A stretch of 23,141 nucleotides of DNA from Clostridiales bacterium UBA6114 (lineage in GTDB: Bacteria > Bacillota > Clostridia > Oscillospirales > Butyricicoccaceae), in assembly GCA_002423435.1 (NCBI GenBank), contig DIWE01000038.1, positions 11,124 to 34,264 of the forward strand, written 5' to 3'. Within the stretch, counting starts at the first letter, position 1. Each line of letters starts with the position of its first letter. Shown here in pieces: positions 6,714-13,813 of this stretch. Both the position numbers and the translations under genes were made by a program. Below the pieces are notes generated by a model. It made no database searches and was not told the origin of the DNA. It was given only the letters and a program-made list of their open reading frames with translations.

Positions 6714-6914
6714 CAGCGTATAAATACAAGATAATTATACTATTAATATATTGTGTGCGGACGGGCCCTTACGGGCCCCAAAATTATTGCGCCCATAAAA
6801 GCACTCCGCGCATCCGATCTGTGGGATTTTGCACATTTCGGATGCGCCGGAATGTTTAATGGACGCAGAAGAGGTCCGAGCTGCAATTTATGCTCGGCAA
6901 TTTGAATACATATC
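6714..6914. other. Intergenic stretch after the MmgE/PrpD gene: hairpins and a leader fragment
   Basis: No gene was seen. From the MmgE/PrpD stop leftward it holds a small hairpin CCGAGC/GCTCGG (6876-6897), a 20-base segment (6855-6874) matching 17 of 20 bases of the symporter leader end (6407-6426), the terminator-like stem at 6808-6847, and GGGCCC-TTAC-GGGCCC (6763-6778). It is otherwise AT-rich. Confidence 0.5.
6795..6847 (-). terminator. Probable terminator of the MmgE/PrpD gene
   Basis: Reading leftward, GCGCATCCGA (6847-6838) pairs perfectly with TCGGATGCGC (6817-6808), and a short T-rich run TTTTAT follows at about 6800-6795. The 20-nt loop is long, so efficiency is uncertain. Confidence 0.55.
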
Positions 6915-8285
6915 TTACAGATTGGCGAATAATGTGCCGATATCCTCGATTTTTTCCAGGTTTATCAGCCTGTCAAGTAATCTTTCCGCTTTTTCCCTGC
7001 CTATCACGTCGGTTGTCATACCCATGTACTTGTCGCAGATCTCCTGTCCGGTAAGCGGATTTAAAGGATGTCCCTTCGCGTAATCGACGGTTTCGGTAAA
7101 TTCTTTGTCTCCGCAGCGGATCGTTACCCTTGCGGGCTTTTTGGGGGGATAAAGCTCATCCAGGTCCCTTGCGGCGGAAACCTTTGTTTTCGCCGCCAAA
7201 GCGCGGACGCCCGGATCGGCCACAAGCCGGTTGAACATTCCCATTTCGATCTTGCCGAACAACAGAGCCAGCGAAGTGCAATAAGATATGCTGAATTTTA
7301 CGGCCCGCACGCTGTCAAAGGTTTCGTTGTTCTTGCATACCTGGGTCGCCGTAAGATAGGTTTCAACGTCGACCTTGTCTATGTCTTTCGCGTCGATGCC
7401 GTATTTTTCTTTCAGATTCAGGCAGGCCTGTATCGGCGAATAAGTGTGGCCGCAGGAGGGCCACAATTTAATTTCCGACGACATAAGCTTGTATTCGCTG
7501 CCAAGCGATTCGAAAGCCTTTTCCGGATTCTGTGTTTTGCTGGTGGCTTTCAGGAGGCCCTTCTCCCCTTCCAGGATTTTTCTCGCTCCGGTTAATCCCT
7601 TCTTTGCCAGAAGAGCCGCAAGCATTCCGTTATAGCCGGCTTTTGCGGCATGCAGGTATTTTGTCATCGCGTTATCGTCAAGAAACTGCCACAGCCCGGC
7701 GGACTGACTGCCGGCGCTGCCAAAAGCTTCCGCCATCTGATCGGCCGTAAGACCGATCAGCCTGCCGGCAGCCGCGGCCGCTCCGAACGGACCGGCTGTG
7801 CCCGTCGTATGCCAGAAATAGTAATGCGACGCGCCGAGAGCCTCGCCTACCCGTTCTTCCGCTTCATATCCGGCTAAAATAGCCTCAATGACCTGTTTTC
7901 CGCTTTTTTTATACTTTTCGGCCATGGCTATTGCGGCGGGAATAACAGGGAGGCCGAGATGCAGAAAAGCTGCCCCCACAATATCATCCATCTCCAATAT
8001 ATGGCTGTTATAAGCGTTGGCCATCGCGCTGTTCATGTCCGAGCTTTTTTCCCAGCTCCCCCAGACGGTCGCTTCGGCCGGGGAATTGGTTTCTCTGACA
8101 AAATCCCTGATAATCGTTGCCTCGGGAGCTACACTTCCTGCAATGCCGCAGCCCAGCAGATCAATTACAAGGTATTTGGTCTTGGACACGACTTCATCGG
8201 GAAAATCTCTATATCGAAAGTTCGTGACAGCCTCTGCCATTCGTTCAGTAAATGATTCGTTATTCATAGTAGCTCCTTTCATCAT
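6915..8285 (-). CDS. MmgE/PrpD family protein (possible epimerase or dehydratase)
   Basis: A 456-residue cytosolic protein of the MmgE/PrpD fold, a family that includes 2-methylcitrate dehydratase, cis-aconitate decarboxylase and iminodisuccinate epimerase. Visible landmarks are YLVIDLLGCGIAGS (38-51), NSHILEMDDIVGAAFLHLGLPVIPAA (93-118), the GPFGAAAAAGRLIGL helix, and HAAKAGYNGMLAALLAKKGLTG ahead of the C-terminal domain with WPSCGHTYSPIQACL. Beside a C-N lyase, an epimerase role on an aminodicarboxylic acid is attractive but unproven. Two starts are possible: ATG 8285 (with ATG 8282) behind AGGAGGG, the position matching the symporter gene, or ATG 8267 behind AAAGGAG. I list the first. It is divergent from the LysR gene, the usual arrangement for a target of that regulator. 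Confidence 0.88.
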   Translation of the reverse strand: MMKGATMNNESFTERMAEAVTNFRYRDFPDEVVSKTKYLVIDLLGCGIAGSVAPEATIIRDFVRETNSPAEATVWGSWEKSSDMNSAMANAYNSHILEMDDIVGAAFLHLGLPVIPAAIAMAEKYKKSGKQVIEAILAGYEAEERVGEALGASHYYFWHTTGTAGPFGAAAAAGRLIGLTADQMAEAFGSAGSQSAGLWQFLDDNAMTKYLHAAKAGYNGMLAALLAKKGLTGARKILEGEKGLLKATSKTQNPEKAFESLGSEYKLMSSEIKLWPSCGHTYSPIQACLNLKEKYGIDAKDIDKVDVETYLTATQVCKNNETFDSVRAVKFSISYCTSLALLFGKIEMGMFNRLVADPGVRALAAKTKVSAARDLDELYPPKKPARVTIRCGDKEFTETVDYAKGHPLNPLTGQEICDKYMGMTTDVIGREKAERLLDRLINLEKIEDIGTLFANL

Positions 8286-8290
8286 AAAAA

Positions 8291-8435
8291 CCCTCCTAAA
8301 AATATTGACGGTAGTTAAAGAGGACTCCGGAATCCTCCCTGGACCTATTTCTTTAGCCTGTATCCGCGGCCAGATTTTCTCTATATTTTCCGCATCTCCA
8401 TGGCTCTCATCTCATAGTAATACGGATAAGAGACG
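8291..8435 (-). promoter_or_regulatory. Structured 5' leader of the MmgE/PrpD gene (copy 2 of a duplicated leader)
   Basis: Same architecture as the symporter leader: outer stem TCTCT/AGAGA (8433-8429 with 8382-8378), inner CCGTAT/ATGCGG (8425-8420 with 8395-8390), CTG/CAG (8373-8371 with 8360-8358) around CGCGGAT, and GAGGATT-CCGG-AGTCCTC (8337-8320). The inner stem differs from copy 1 by one base that changes a U-A pair to U-G, so pairing is kept. The loop of the inner stem is longer and unrelated. It ends at AGGAGGG before the start codon. Confidence 0.65.
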
Positions 8436-8444
8436 TAGTTAATA

Positions 8445-8459
8445 TTGACCGTTTATCAA
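8445..8459. promoter_or_regulatory. Candidate LysR-type operator (T-N11-A dyad)
   Basis: TTGACCGTTTATCAA is an interrupted dyad, TTGA-N7-TCAA, containing the T-N11-A pattern of LysR-type regulators. It lies in the divergent gap between LysR and its likely target and covers the LysR -35 box, the classic layout for autorepression plus activation of the divergent gene. Confidence 0.6.
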
Positions 8460-8473
8460 ATGGCAGTTATAAT
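8445..8473 (+). promoter_or_regulatory. Sigma-A promoter of the LysR gene
   Basis: TTGACC (8445-8450), 17-base spacer, TATAAT (8468-8473), about 34 bases before the LysR start codon. Spacing is ideal and the -10 is perfect. The -35 is overlapped by a LysR-type operator. Confidence 0.8.
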
Positions 8474-8506
8474 AAAAATTAACTATCAAACAGGAGGGGT
8501 ATTGAT

Positions 8507-9373
8507 ATGCGGCTCACGCAGTTGGAATATTTTCAGGCGGTTTGCAGGACTGGTAATGTTACCAAAGCTGCGGAAGCGCTTTATGTTTCCCAGCCAACTA
8601 TTACGGTGGGAATCCAGGAGTTGGAGCAGGAATTCAATCTGAACCTCTTTTCCCGTCAGAAAAAGAAACTGTTTCTGACCAAAGAAGGCCAGATTTTTCT
8701 GGAATACTCCACGGCGATTCTGAAAGATGTCAAAAAGCTGTCGGAGCAAATGGAGCAATGCCGAAGTAAGAATTCGCTTGTACGTATCAGCGTTCCTTTG
8801 GTCATTGGTGTTTTCCTGGTGCCGGAGCTGTTCGGCGAACCGAATCTGTCCTTTCCCAACACCCTGTTGTCTATCGATGAGTTTAGTTCCGCCGTAGCTG
8901 CAAAGATGGTTCTCAGCGGCGATTTCGATTTTTCCATCGTGATGCTGCGGGACGAAATGGACGAATACTTTAAAACTTTTCCGCTGATTGATTCGGAGGT
9001 CGTCTGTTGTGTAAGGGAAAAGCATCCGCTTGCCAAACGGAGCAGTGTCACACTGGATGAACTGAACTCGTTTTTTCCCAGTCAGTTTTATCAGGTTCGC
9101 ACGACGCTGTTGGCTTCGGAGATGTCGGATGCGGGACTGGACTCGAGCATCATGTTCCGGACCAATCAGGTGATGACCCTGGCCAACGAGATGCAAAACC
9201 ATGACTCCTGCATCCTGTCCACGAAGTATTCCGCCGACCATCTGGATGGAATTGTCGGCGTTCCTCTGGACCCTCCACGCCCTTACCCGATTGGGGTTAT
9301 AGTTAAAAAAGGGGCAGTCCTGTCTGCAGGCGCGTCTATGGTGCTGGAGCATGTTTTAGAGCATCGCTTTTGA
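8507..9373 (+). CDS. LysR-family transcriptional regulator
   Basis: A 288-residue LysR-type regulator. The N-terminal winged helix-turn-helix is clear: MRLTQLEYFQAVCRTGNVTKAAEALYVSQPTITVGIQELE (1-40), followed by LFSRQKKKLFLTKEGQIFLEY (52-72) and the linker helix. The rest (about 88-285) is a two-lobed effector-binding domain. It is transcribed away from the MmgE/PrpD gene, with a T-N11-A dyad over its own promoter, so it most likely controls that gene and itself, responding to a pathway metabolite. The start is supported by AGGAGGGG (8492-8499), seven bases before the ATG. A remnant of a second copy of this gene lies at 6528-6608. Confidence 0.93.
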   Translation: MRLTQLEYFQAVCRTGNVTKAAEALYVSQPTITVGIQELEQEFNLNLFSRQKKKLFLTKEGQIFLEYSTAILKDVKKLSEQMEQCRSKNSLVRISVPLVIGVFLVPELFGEPNLSFPNTLLSIDEFSSAVAAKMVLSGDFDFSIVMLRDEMDEYFKTFPLIDSEVVCCVREKHPLAKRSSVTLDELNSFFPSQFYQVRTTLLASEMSDAGLDSSIMFRTNQVMTLANEMQNHDSCILSTKYSADHLDGIVGVPLDPPRPYPIGVIVKKGAVLSAGASMVLEHVLEHRF

Positions 9374-9407
9374 CAATTAAAACAGCGGAAGATTTTGCAA
9401 AATGCAT

Positions 9408-9471
9408 TATAAAAATTGTATTACATACACTTTTATTTGTGAAATACTTATCTCCTATTGGTTGATAGGGC
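9408..9471. repeat. 64-bp block, copy B, just after the LysR gene
   Basis: Identical to 6650-6713. On the minus strand it carries the same TTCACA (9443-9438), 17 bases, TACAAT (9420-9415). Here that promoter would fire leftward into the 3' end of LysR, giving antisense RNA that could run on toward the MmgE/PrpD leader. The same upstream dyad is present at about 9454-9469. Confidence 0.65.
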
Positions 9472-9492
9472 TAACATATAATACATGGACAG

Positions 9493-9538
9493 AAAAAGCG
9501 TGAAGAAGACCCGAGAGGGTTTCTCTTCACGCTTTTTT
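9493..9538. terminator. Strong bidirectional terminator between LysR and the M20 peptidase gene
   Basis: AAAAAGCGTGAAGA (9493-9506) pairs with TCTTCACGCTTTTT (9524-9537), with an inner CCC/GGG stem and T-runs in both reading directions. It separates two convergent genes. Confidence 0.9.
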
Positions 9539-9614
9539 ACCGTACAATTGAATCGTGACAAACAACATACAGCAGTTCAATATATGTAGGCAATCCGGCA
9601 CCGCGGCCGAAAGG

Positions 9615-10712
9615 CTACTCAGCCCCCATCAGAAGCTCCAGGACCTTAGCAATTGAAACCAAATCATCGACCGCAATATGCTCCGAGCAGCCGTGCACGC
9701 CCTTCATCCCGACGCCGACATTGATCGAGGCAATGCCGTTTTCGGAAAGCCAGGTCGCGTCGCATCCTCCGAAGGTTTTTTGGATAACCGGCGCGATGCC
9801 CGTCTTCCGAAACGCGTCCGAAACCGTCCTGATCAGCGCGCTGTCCTCCGGAACATGGAGAGGGTTTGATACGCGCGACTCATCGATCGCGCAGGACGTC
9901 CCGTAGCGCCGGCACGAATCCTGAACAAGCTCCTTGGTCCTGCAGAGCAGGCTCTGAAGCTCCTCTTCCGAATGGGAACGTATTTCCGCATCAAAGGCCG
10001 CCTTATCCGGCACAATGTTGGTCTTGCCCGGCGCCAGCAGGTTCGCGACGTTCATCACGCTTAAATCCCCGATATACCCGCACTGCATCTGCGCGATCGC
10101 ATCGGTCGCGGTTTTGAGCGCGTTGGCACCCAACTCCGGCGACACTCCGGCGTGCGCGCTCCTGCCCTGGATCTCAATGTGCAGCTTCATGTGGGCTGGG
10201 CTGCGGTTTATGATGCTGCCGAGCTCCTCGCCGTCTAATACGACGGCATCCCGGCTTTCAATCATCGAATAATCCGCATGCTTTGACCCCAACAGTCCGG
10301 TCTCCTCGCAAATCGTGAACAAAAGCTCGATGGGGCGGTTTTTGACGTTCGACTCCACGACGGCGGTCAGCGCCTCCATAACGGCGGCGACACCGGCTTT
10401 GTCGTCCGCTCCCAGCACGGTTTCGCCGTTGGAGCGGATAACGCCGCCCTCTATCACGGGGCTGATATTTTTCCCCGGAGAGACCGTGTCGAGATGGGCG
10501 CTAAACAGAAGGGGTGTCCCTGTTCCGGGCAGCATGCTGTAGGTATTCCATCCGTTTGAGCCGCACAACGGGCCTACCTCCTGCCGCTTCGGCACAATGC
10601 CCAGCGAGGCGAGCTCCTCCTCGATCATCCGGCAAAATTCCCGCTCATCGTATGATTCGCTGTCGCAGGCGACATATCGGATAAAGCGCTGGAGTAAACG
10701 TTCCTGATTCAT
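9615..10712 (-). CDS. M20-family metallopeptidase (PepT-like)
   Basis: A cytosolic zinc-type peptidase or amidohydrolase of about 365 residues. The di-metal ligands of family M20 are visible: His in FSAHLDTV (about 73), the bridging Asp in LGADDKAG (103), the catalytic Glu pair in ICEETG (136-137), Asp in VLDGEELGS (160), and His in CSEHIAVDD (345). The middle part, with HIEIQGRSAHAGVSPELGANA, is the dimerisation domain. The order resembles tripeptidase T-like proteins, which cleave small peptides. AAAGGA (10730-10725) abuts the ATG at 10724, so I prefer the ATG at 10712, although 12 bases is long. The 5' region can form competing hairpins over this start. It is divergent from a PucR-type regulator. 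Confidence 0.88.
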   Translation of the reverse strand: MNQERLLQRFIRYVACDSESYDEREFCRMIEEELASLGIVPKRQEVGPLCGSNGWNTYSMLPGTGTPLLFSAHLDTVSPGKNISPVIEGGVIRSNGETVLGADDKAGVAAVMEALTAVVESNVKNRPIELLFTICEETGLLGSKHADYSMIESRDAVVLDGEELGSIINRSPAHMKLHIEIQGRSAHAGVSPELGANALKTATDAIAQMQCGYIGDLSVMNVANLLAPGKTNIVPDKAAFDAEIRSHSEEELQSLLCRTKELVQDSCRRYGTSCAIDESRVSNPLHVPEDSALIRTVSDAFRKTGIAPVIQKTFGGCDATWLSENGIASINVGVGMKGVHGCSEHIAVDDLVSIAKVLELLMGAE

Positions 10713-10715
10713 TGT

Positions 10716-10784
10716 TATGACCATTCCTTTCCGCTACGCTTTCTGGCACAAAACGACCATGAAAAAAGAATGGTCATATTGTGC
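10716..10784 (-). promoter_or_regulatory. Competing hairpins over the start of the M20 peptidase message
   Basis: GAATGGTCATA (10768-10778) and TATGACCATTC (10716-10726) are a perfect 11-bp inverted repeat, the latter covering the ribosome site and first ATG. The upstream arm can instead pair locally: GACCAT (10755-10760) with ATGGTC (10770-10775), extended by GCACAA/TTGTGC (10746-10751/10779-10784). The two folds exclude each other, suggesting translational control or a paired protein site. Confidence 0.45.
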
Positions 10785-10832
10785 ATGTGTTGCCGTTTCC
10801 CATAGGGGCGAGCAACACGCTCGTAAATCTTG

Positions 10833-10854
10833 AAGTTTGAATTCTTTCAAACTT
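10833..10854. other. Short inverted repeat in the M20-PucR divergent gap
   Basis: AAGTTTG (10833-10839) and CAAACTT (10848-10854) form a perfect stem followed by T's rightward. A second small stem, CGAGC/GCTCG, lies just before it (about 10809-10823). Either could be an operator; no gene is here. Confidence 0.35.
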
Positions 10855-10935
10855 TTTCCTCGATTCGCTTTTGGTATTTGGTGGATAAAAATGCGTATTC
10901 TCCCCGATTTACAAAACCATTTTAGCATGTTATGC

Positions 10936-10969
10936 TGTGTATATTCACACATTTTACAGTGCACTGTAA
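10936..10969. promoter_or_regulatory. Palindromic operator candidates before the PucR-type regulator
   Basis: TTACAGTGCACTGTAA (10954-10969) is a perfect 16-bp palindrome, and TGTG-N6-CACA (10936-10949) lies directly upstream. Both are within 90 bases of the regulator start, in the divergent gap. They are likely protein-binding sites, for example for autoregulation; the binding factor is unknown. No convincing promoter was found. Confidence 0.6.
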
Positions 10970-11020
10970 TGTTTTTTCCCACATATACGACCTGCCGCTT
11001 TGATGGAAGGATGTTTTGCG

Positions 11021-12676
11021 ATGAATTTTACGGTTGCCGATGCGCTGAAGGTGGAGCCTCTTTCCCTGGGGAAGGTGATCGCGGGGGCAGGAGGACTTGA
11101 CAATGTCATCCAGTCGGTGGGTGTCATGGAGTTCATTTCGTTCGACGACCCGCAAATTAACGCGCTCGTCAACGGTCCCGCGCTGGAGATTTCCTCTTTG
11201 TATTCCGTGATGGACAGCGTTGAGGATCAGGTGCGGATTATGCGGCTTTTGCGCGAGAGGGGCACGGCGGGATTCGTTTTGTGCCATGTCGGCATCGTTC
11301 TCAAAGATGTGTCGCAGGAGCTCGTCGACGTCTGCAACGAAATCGATTTTCCGCTGATTCTGATGCCGACAAAAATCGGGTACAAGGAAATCATCCGCTC
11401 CGTTTCCGACGCGCTGATGGATTTCCAGAACCAGAAGCTGCGAAACGCCATCCAGATCTACGATTACATAACCTCTCTCTTGATAGAGGCGAAGGACGGC
11501 AAAACCCTGGTCTCGGCGCTGGAAAAAATCATCGGGCGAAGGGTGCTGTATTTTGACTGCAACATCTCTGCGGTATATGCGTCGGATATGACAAAGGCGC
11601 AGCTCAGCGCCGTCGGCGAACAGATCAGGCGTCACGCCGCGGAGTTTCTGCAAAAAAACGTGGATGTCACCGTGCAATGCGAGGAGCTTAAGGGGTTGAT
11701 CCATCTGTATCCAGTGCGCAGCAGCGCGTCCTACTTCGGGGTTTTGACCGTGATCAGCGAAACGCCGCTGACCGAAACGGACTCCATCGCCGTGCTGCAA
11801 ACCAAAAACGCGCTGAGCATCTCCACCCTCAATAAAATCAACGCAGCCCAGCAAAGAAAGCAGGTTGTCGCCGACTTTATCAGCGACCTGATAAACGGCA
11901 GGTGCAAGGACAACAGGATCTTACTCAGCAGAAGCGCGGCGCTCGGCTGCAACCTGGAATTTGTCAAAGGCGTGATTCTACTCGATATCTTCCAATTTAA
12001 AAAACTCTCGGAAAAGAAAAGCGAGCTTGAAATTTCCCATATAAAAAAGGAATTCGTCGAATCGGTGGAAAAGGAGCTCGCTTTGCTGTCCCCTTCCAGT
12101 ATTTGCAGCAGCACCAGCGACAAGGTGATTATTCTGTTCATCGACAACTGCTGCAAAAATAAGGCGCGTCAGTTGATGCTGCACATCGGCCAGTCGCTGC
12201 AATATTCCCTGCAAAACAGCCTGAACATTTCCGTTTCCGTGGGCCTGGGCCATCGTTGCAACAGTGTTGAGGATGTCAGGTCCAGCTATGAAACCGCGAT
12301 TTACGCCACTCAGATCGCAAACGGCCTTTTCAATCAGCCGAGCTGCGTCGACTGCGAGGCTTACGCGGCCTATATTTTGCTGATGAAAACCTTTGGCGGC
12401 AGGGAAGACGCCGTCCGCGCCATTGTCGACGATATGCTCGGCCCCCTGCGCGCTTATGACAAGGAAACCAACAATAATCTGGAGGAAACCTTCCGCACCC
12501 TTCTGTCGTGCGACATGGATGCCAACAAAGCCGCAGATCAAATGTATCTGCATAAAAACACCGTGCTGCAGCGCAAACGAAAAATTTCCGGCTTATACGG
12601 AAACGACCCGTTTTCGCTGCATAACCGCCGCCAGTTTGAAATCGCGCTGATACTGGAAAGCCTGCTGTTAAGGTAA
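11021..12676 (+). CDS. PucR/CdaR-family transcriptional regulator
   Basis: A 551-residue regulator. The N-terminal PucR domain (about 1-120) starts MNFTVADALKVEPLSLGKVIAGAGGLDNVI and is followed by a central region with a GGDEF-like fold typical of the family (ISVSVGLGHRCNSVEDVRSSYETA near 405-430). The C-terminus is the PucR-type helix-turn-helix: FRTLLSCDMDANKAADQMYLHKNTVLQRKRKI. Family members control purine, allantoin or amino-acid catabolism. Here it stands before a racemase-transporter locus and opposite a peptidase, its probable targets. GGAAGGA (11006-11012) sets the start at ATG 11021; an upstream in-frame TTG (11000) and ATG (11003) would overlap that site. It is transcribed alone and ends at a strong terminator. 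Confidence 0.9.
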   Translation: MNFTVADALKVEPLSLGKVIAGAGGLDNVIQSVGVMEFISFDDPQINALVNGPALEISSLYSVMDSVEDQVRIMRLLRERGTAGFVLCHVGIVLKDVSQELVDVCNEIDFPLILMPTKIGYKEIIRSVSDALMDFQNQKLRNAIQIYDYITSLLIEAKDGKTLVSALEKIIGRRVLYFDCNISAVYASDMTKAQLSAVGEQIRRHAAEFLQKNVDVTVQCEELKGLIHLYPVRSSASYFGVLTVISETPLTETDSIAVLQTKNALSISTLNKINAAQQRKQVVADFISDLINGRCKDNRILLSRSAALGCNLEFVKGVILLDIFQFKKLSEKKSELEISHIKKEFVESVEKELALLSPSSICSSTSDKVIILFIDNCCKNKARQLMLHIGQSLQYSLQNSLNISVSVGLGHRCNSVEDVRSSYETAIYATQIANGLFNQPSCVDCEAYAAYILLMKTFGGREDAVRAIVDDMLGPLRAYDKETNNNLEETFRTLLSCDMDANKAADQMYLHKNTVLQRKRKISGLYGNDPFSLHNRRQFEIALILESLLLR

Positions 12677-12704
12677 ACCGGGCTGCCCTGAATGACCGCT
12701 TTTT

Positions 12705-12746
12705 CCGCCTCCGCGCAGCTCGCCTGCGCGGAGGCGGTTTCGTTTT
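12705..12746 (+). terminator. Rho-independent terminator after the PucR-type gene
   Basis: CCGCCTCCGCGCA (12705-12717) pairs perfectly over 13 bp with TGCGCGGAGGCGG (12725-12737), followed by TTTCGTTTTT. It insulates the regulator from the downstream operon. Confidence 0.9.
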
Positions 12747-12881
12747 TAAGCTCCTTCGCCCCCTGCCTGGGATTTGATACCATCTTATCGGAAACGGGGG
12801 ACAGCCGTCAACAGGCGAAGTTGGCGAGACGTCCGCACGCAATGTTTGATTATACAAAATATCGCCCCAGAAATGTATGCG

Positions 12882-12906
12882 TTGACACAAAACCAGCTGC
12901 TATAAT
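12882..12906 (+). promoter_or_regulatory. Promoter candidate of the racemase-transporter operon
   Basis: A perfect TATAAT (12901-12906) is preceded by TGC, forming an extended -10. A perfect TTGACA lies at 12882-12887, but only 13 bases away, too close for normal use, so the extended -10 probably drives recognition. The start codon is about 100 bases on. Bases 12747-12881 show nothing else recognisable. Confidence 0.6.
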
Positions 12907-12922
12907 TTAATCAGAAGACAGC

Positions 12923-12965
12923 AGCGGCCCCTTCTGTTCCCGCGCAAACGCGGCAGATGACCGCT
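12923..12965 (+). other. Composite hairpin in the operon leader
   Basis: CCGCG-CAAA-CGCGG (12940-12953) is enclosed by AGCGG (12923-12927) and CCGCT (12961-12965). No T-tract follows. It may stabilise the 5' end of the message; no riboswitch class was recognised. Confidence 0.35.
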
Positions 12966-13009
12966 TTGTGTTTTTGATACGGCAAATCAGGCTTTTGGGA
13001 GGGAAAAAA

Positions 13010-13774
13010 GTGAGGCAGATTAGAATTTTGAACATTGTGCCGGATATCTACACCGACGGGATCGAAGCGTCGGTGAACGACCGGAGGACGCTTGCAAAAG
13101 AGCTGGAGGCGGAAACCGGCGGGCTTATCCGGCTCGAAACGCGCATCGTGGACGGCGGCAGCGAATCGATCGAATGCTTCTACGATTCGGCTCTGGCCGC
13201 TCCGTACATCCTGCGTCTTGCAAGGTCGGGACAGGATGAGGGCTTTGATGCAATCGTCATGGACTGCTTTCTCGACCCGGCGCTTTCGGAATGCAGGGAG
13301 CTTCTGGAAATCCCGGTCATGGGCGCCTGTCAGTCCGCGGCCTTTTTGGCGGTGCGGCTCGCCGGCGACTTTTCGGTAATCGGAATTTTGGACAACGCCG
13401 ACCGCTGCATCAAGGAAAATCTGCGCAAATACGGCATCTCAGGCTATTTGAAATCCATTCCGGTGGTGGACACGCCGGTGGTGGAGCTTCACAGCGACGA
13501 GGCGGCGCTTTCGAAAAAAATGATCGCCGCCGGCATCGAAGCCGTCAAAAAAGACAAGGCGAGAGCCCTGGTGTTCGGCTGCACCAGCCTGTCGACCCTG
13601 GTCGAACCGGTCCGCGCCGGGCTCAGGGCGGCGGGTATCGACGTGCCGGTGATCGAGCCCTTCAAGGCCGCGCTGTACGACGCCGTCGCGGTGGCGCTGC
13701 AGGGCGTCTCTCACAGCAAAGCGGCATATTTCCCGATAACGTCCAAGCTCAGGACGCTTGACTGGAAGCTGTAA
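13010..13774 (+). CDS. Asp/Glu/hydantoin racemase family protein
   Basis: A 254-residue member of the aspartate/glutamate racemase superfamily in its hydantoin racemase branch. The two catalytic cysteines of this cofactor-free fold are in place: VMDCFLDP (Cys86) and VFGCTSLSTL (Cys191), in pseudo-symmetric halves. The N-terminal strand RQIRILNIVPD is typical. It would interconvert enantiomers of an amino acid or 5-substituted hydantoin in the cytosol. The start is the GTG at 13010: GGGAGGG (12998-13003 region) lies six bases upstream, whereas the earlier in-frame GTG at 12968 has no such site. It is the first gene of a peptide-type ABC transporter operon, which suggests that the imported compound is its substrate or gives rise to it. 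Confidence 0.87.
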   Translation: MRQIRILNIVPDIYTDGIEASVNDRRTLAKELEAETGGLIRLETRIVDGGSESIECFYDSALAAPYILRLARSGQDEGFDAIVMDCFLDPALSECRELLEIPVMGACQSAAFLAVRLAGDFSVIGILDNADRCIKENLRKYGISGYLKSIPVVDTPVVELHSDEAALSKKMIAAGIEAVKKDKARALVFGCTSLSTLVEPVRAGLRAAGIDVPVIEPFKAALYDAVAVALQGVSHSKAAYFPITSKLRTLDWKL

Positions 13775-13813
13775 CGGGCATTTTGGACAATTTCGAAAAA
13801 GAGGGGGCAAAAA

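Noticed and set aside
6763..6778. GGGCCC-TTAC-GGGCCC as a terminator
   Set aside because: The stem is strong but no T-run follows in either direction; it is kept only as a hairpin in the intergenic description.
8486..9352. A long minus-strand open frame opposite LysR
   Set aside because: The composition is unlike a protein and it mirrors a clear LysR gene; antisense RNA is possible there but not a coding gene.
12882..12906. A standard TTGACA/TATAAT promoter before the racemase gene
   Set aside because: Both boxes are perfect but only 13 bases apart; the extended -10 is the better explanation.
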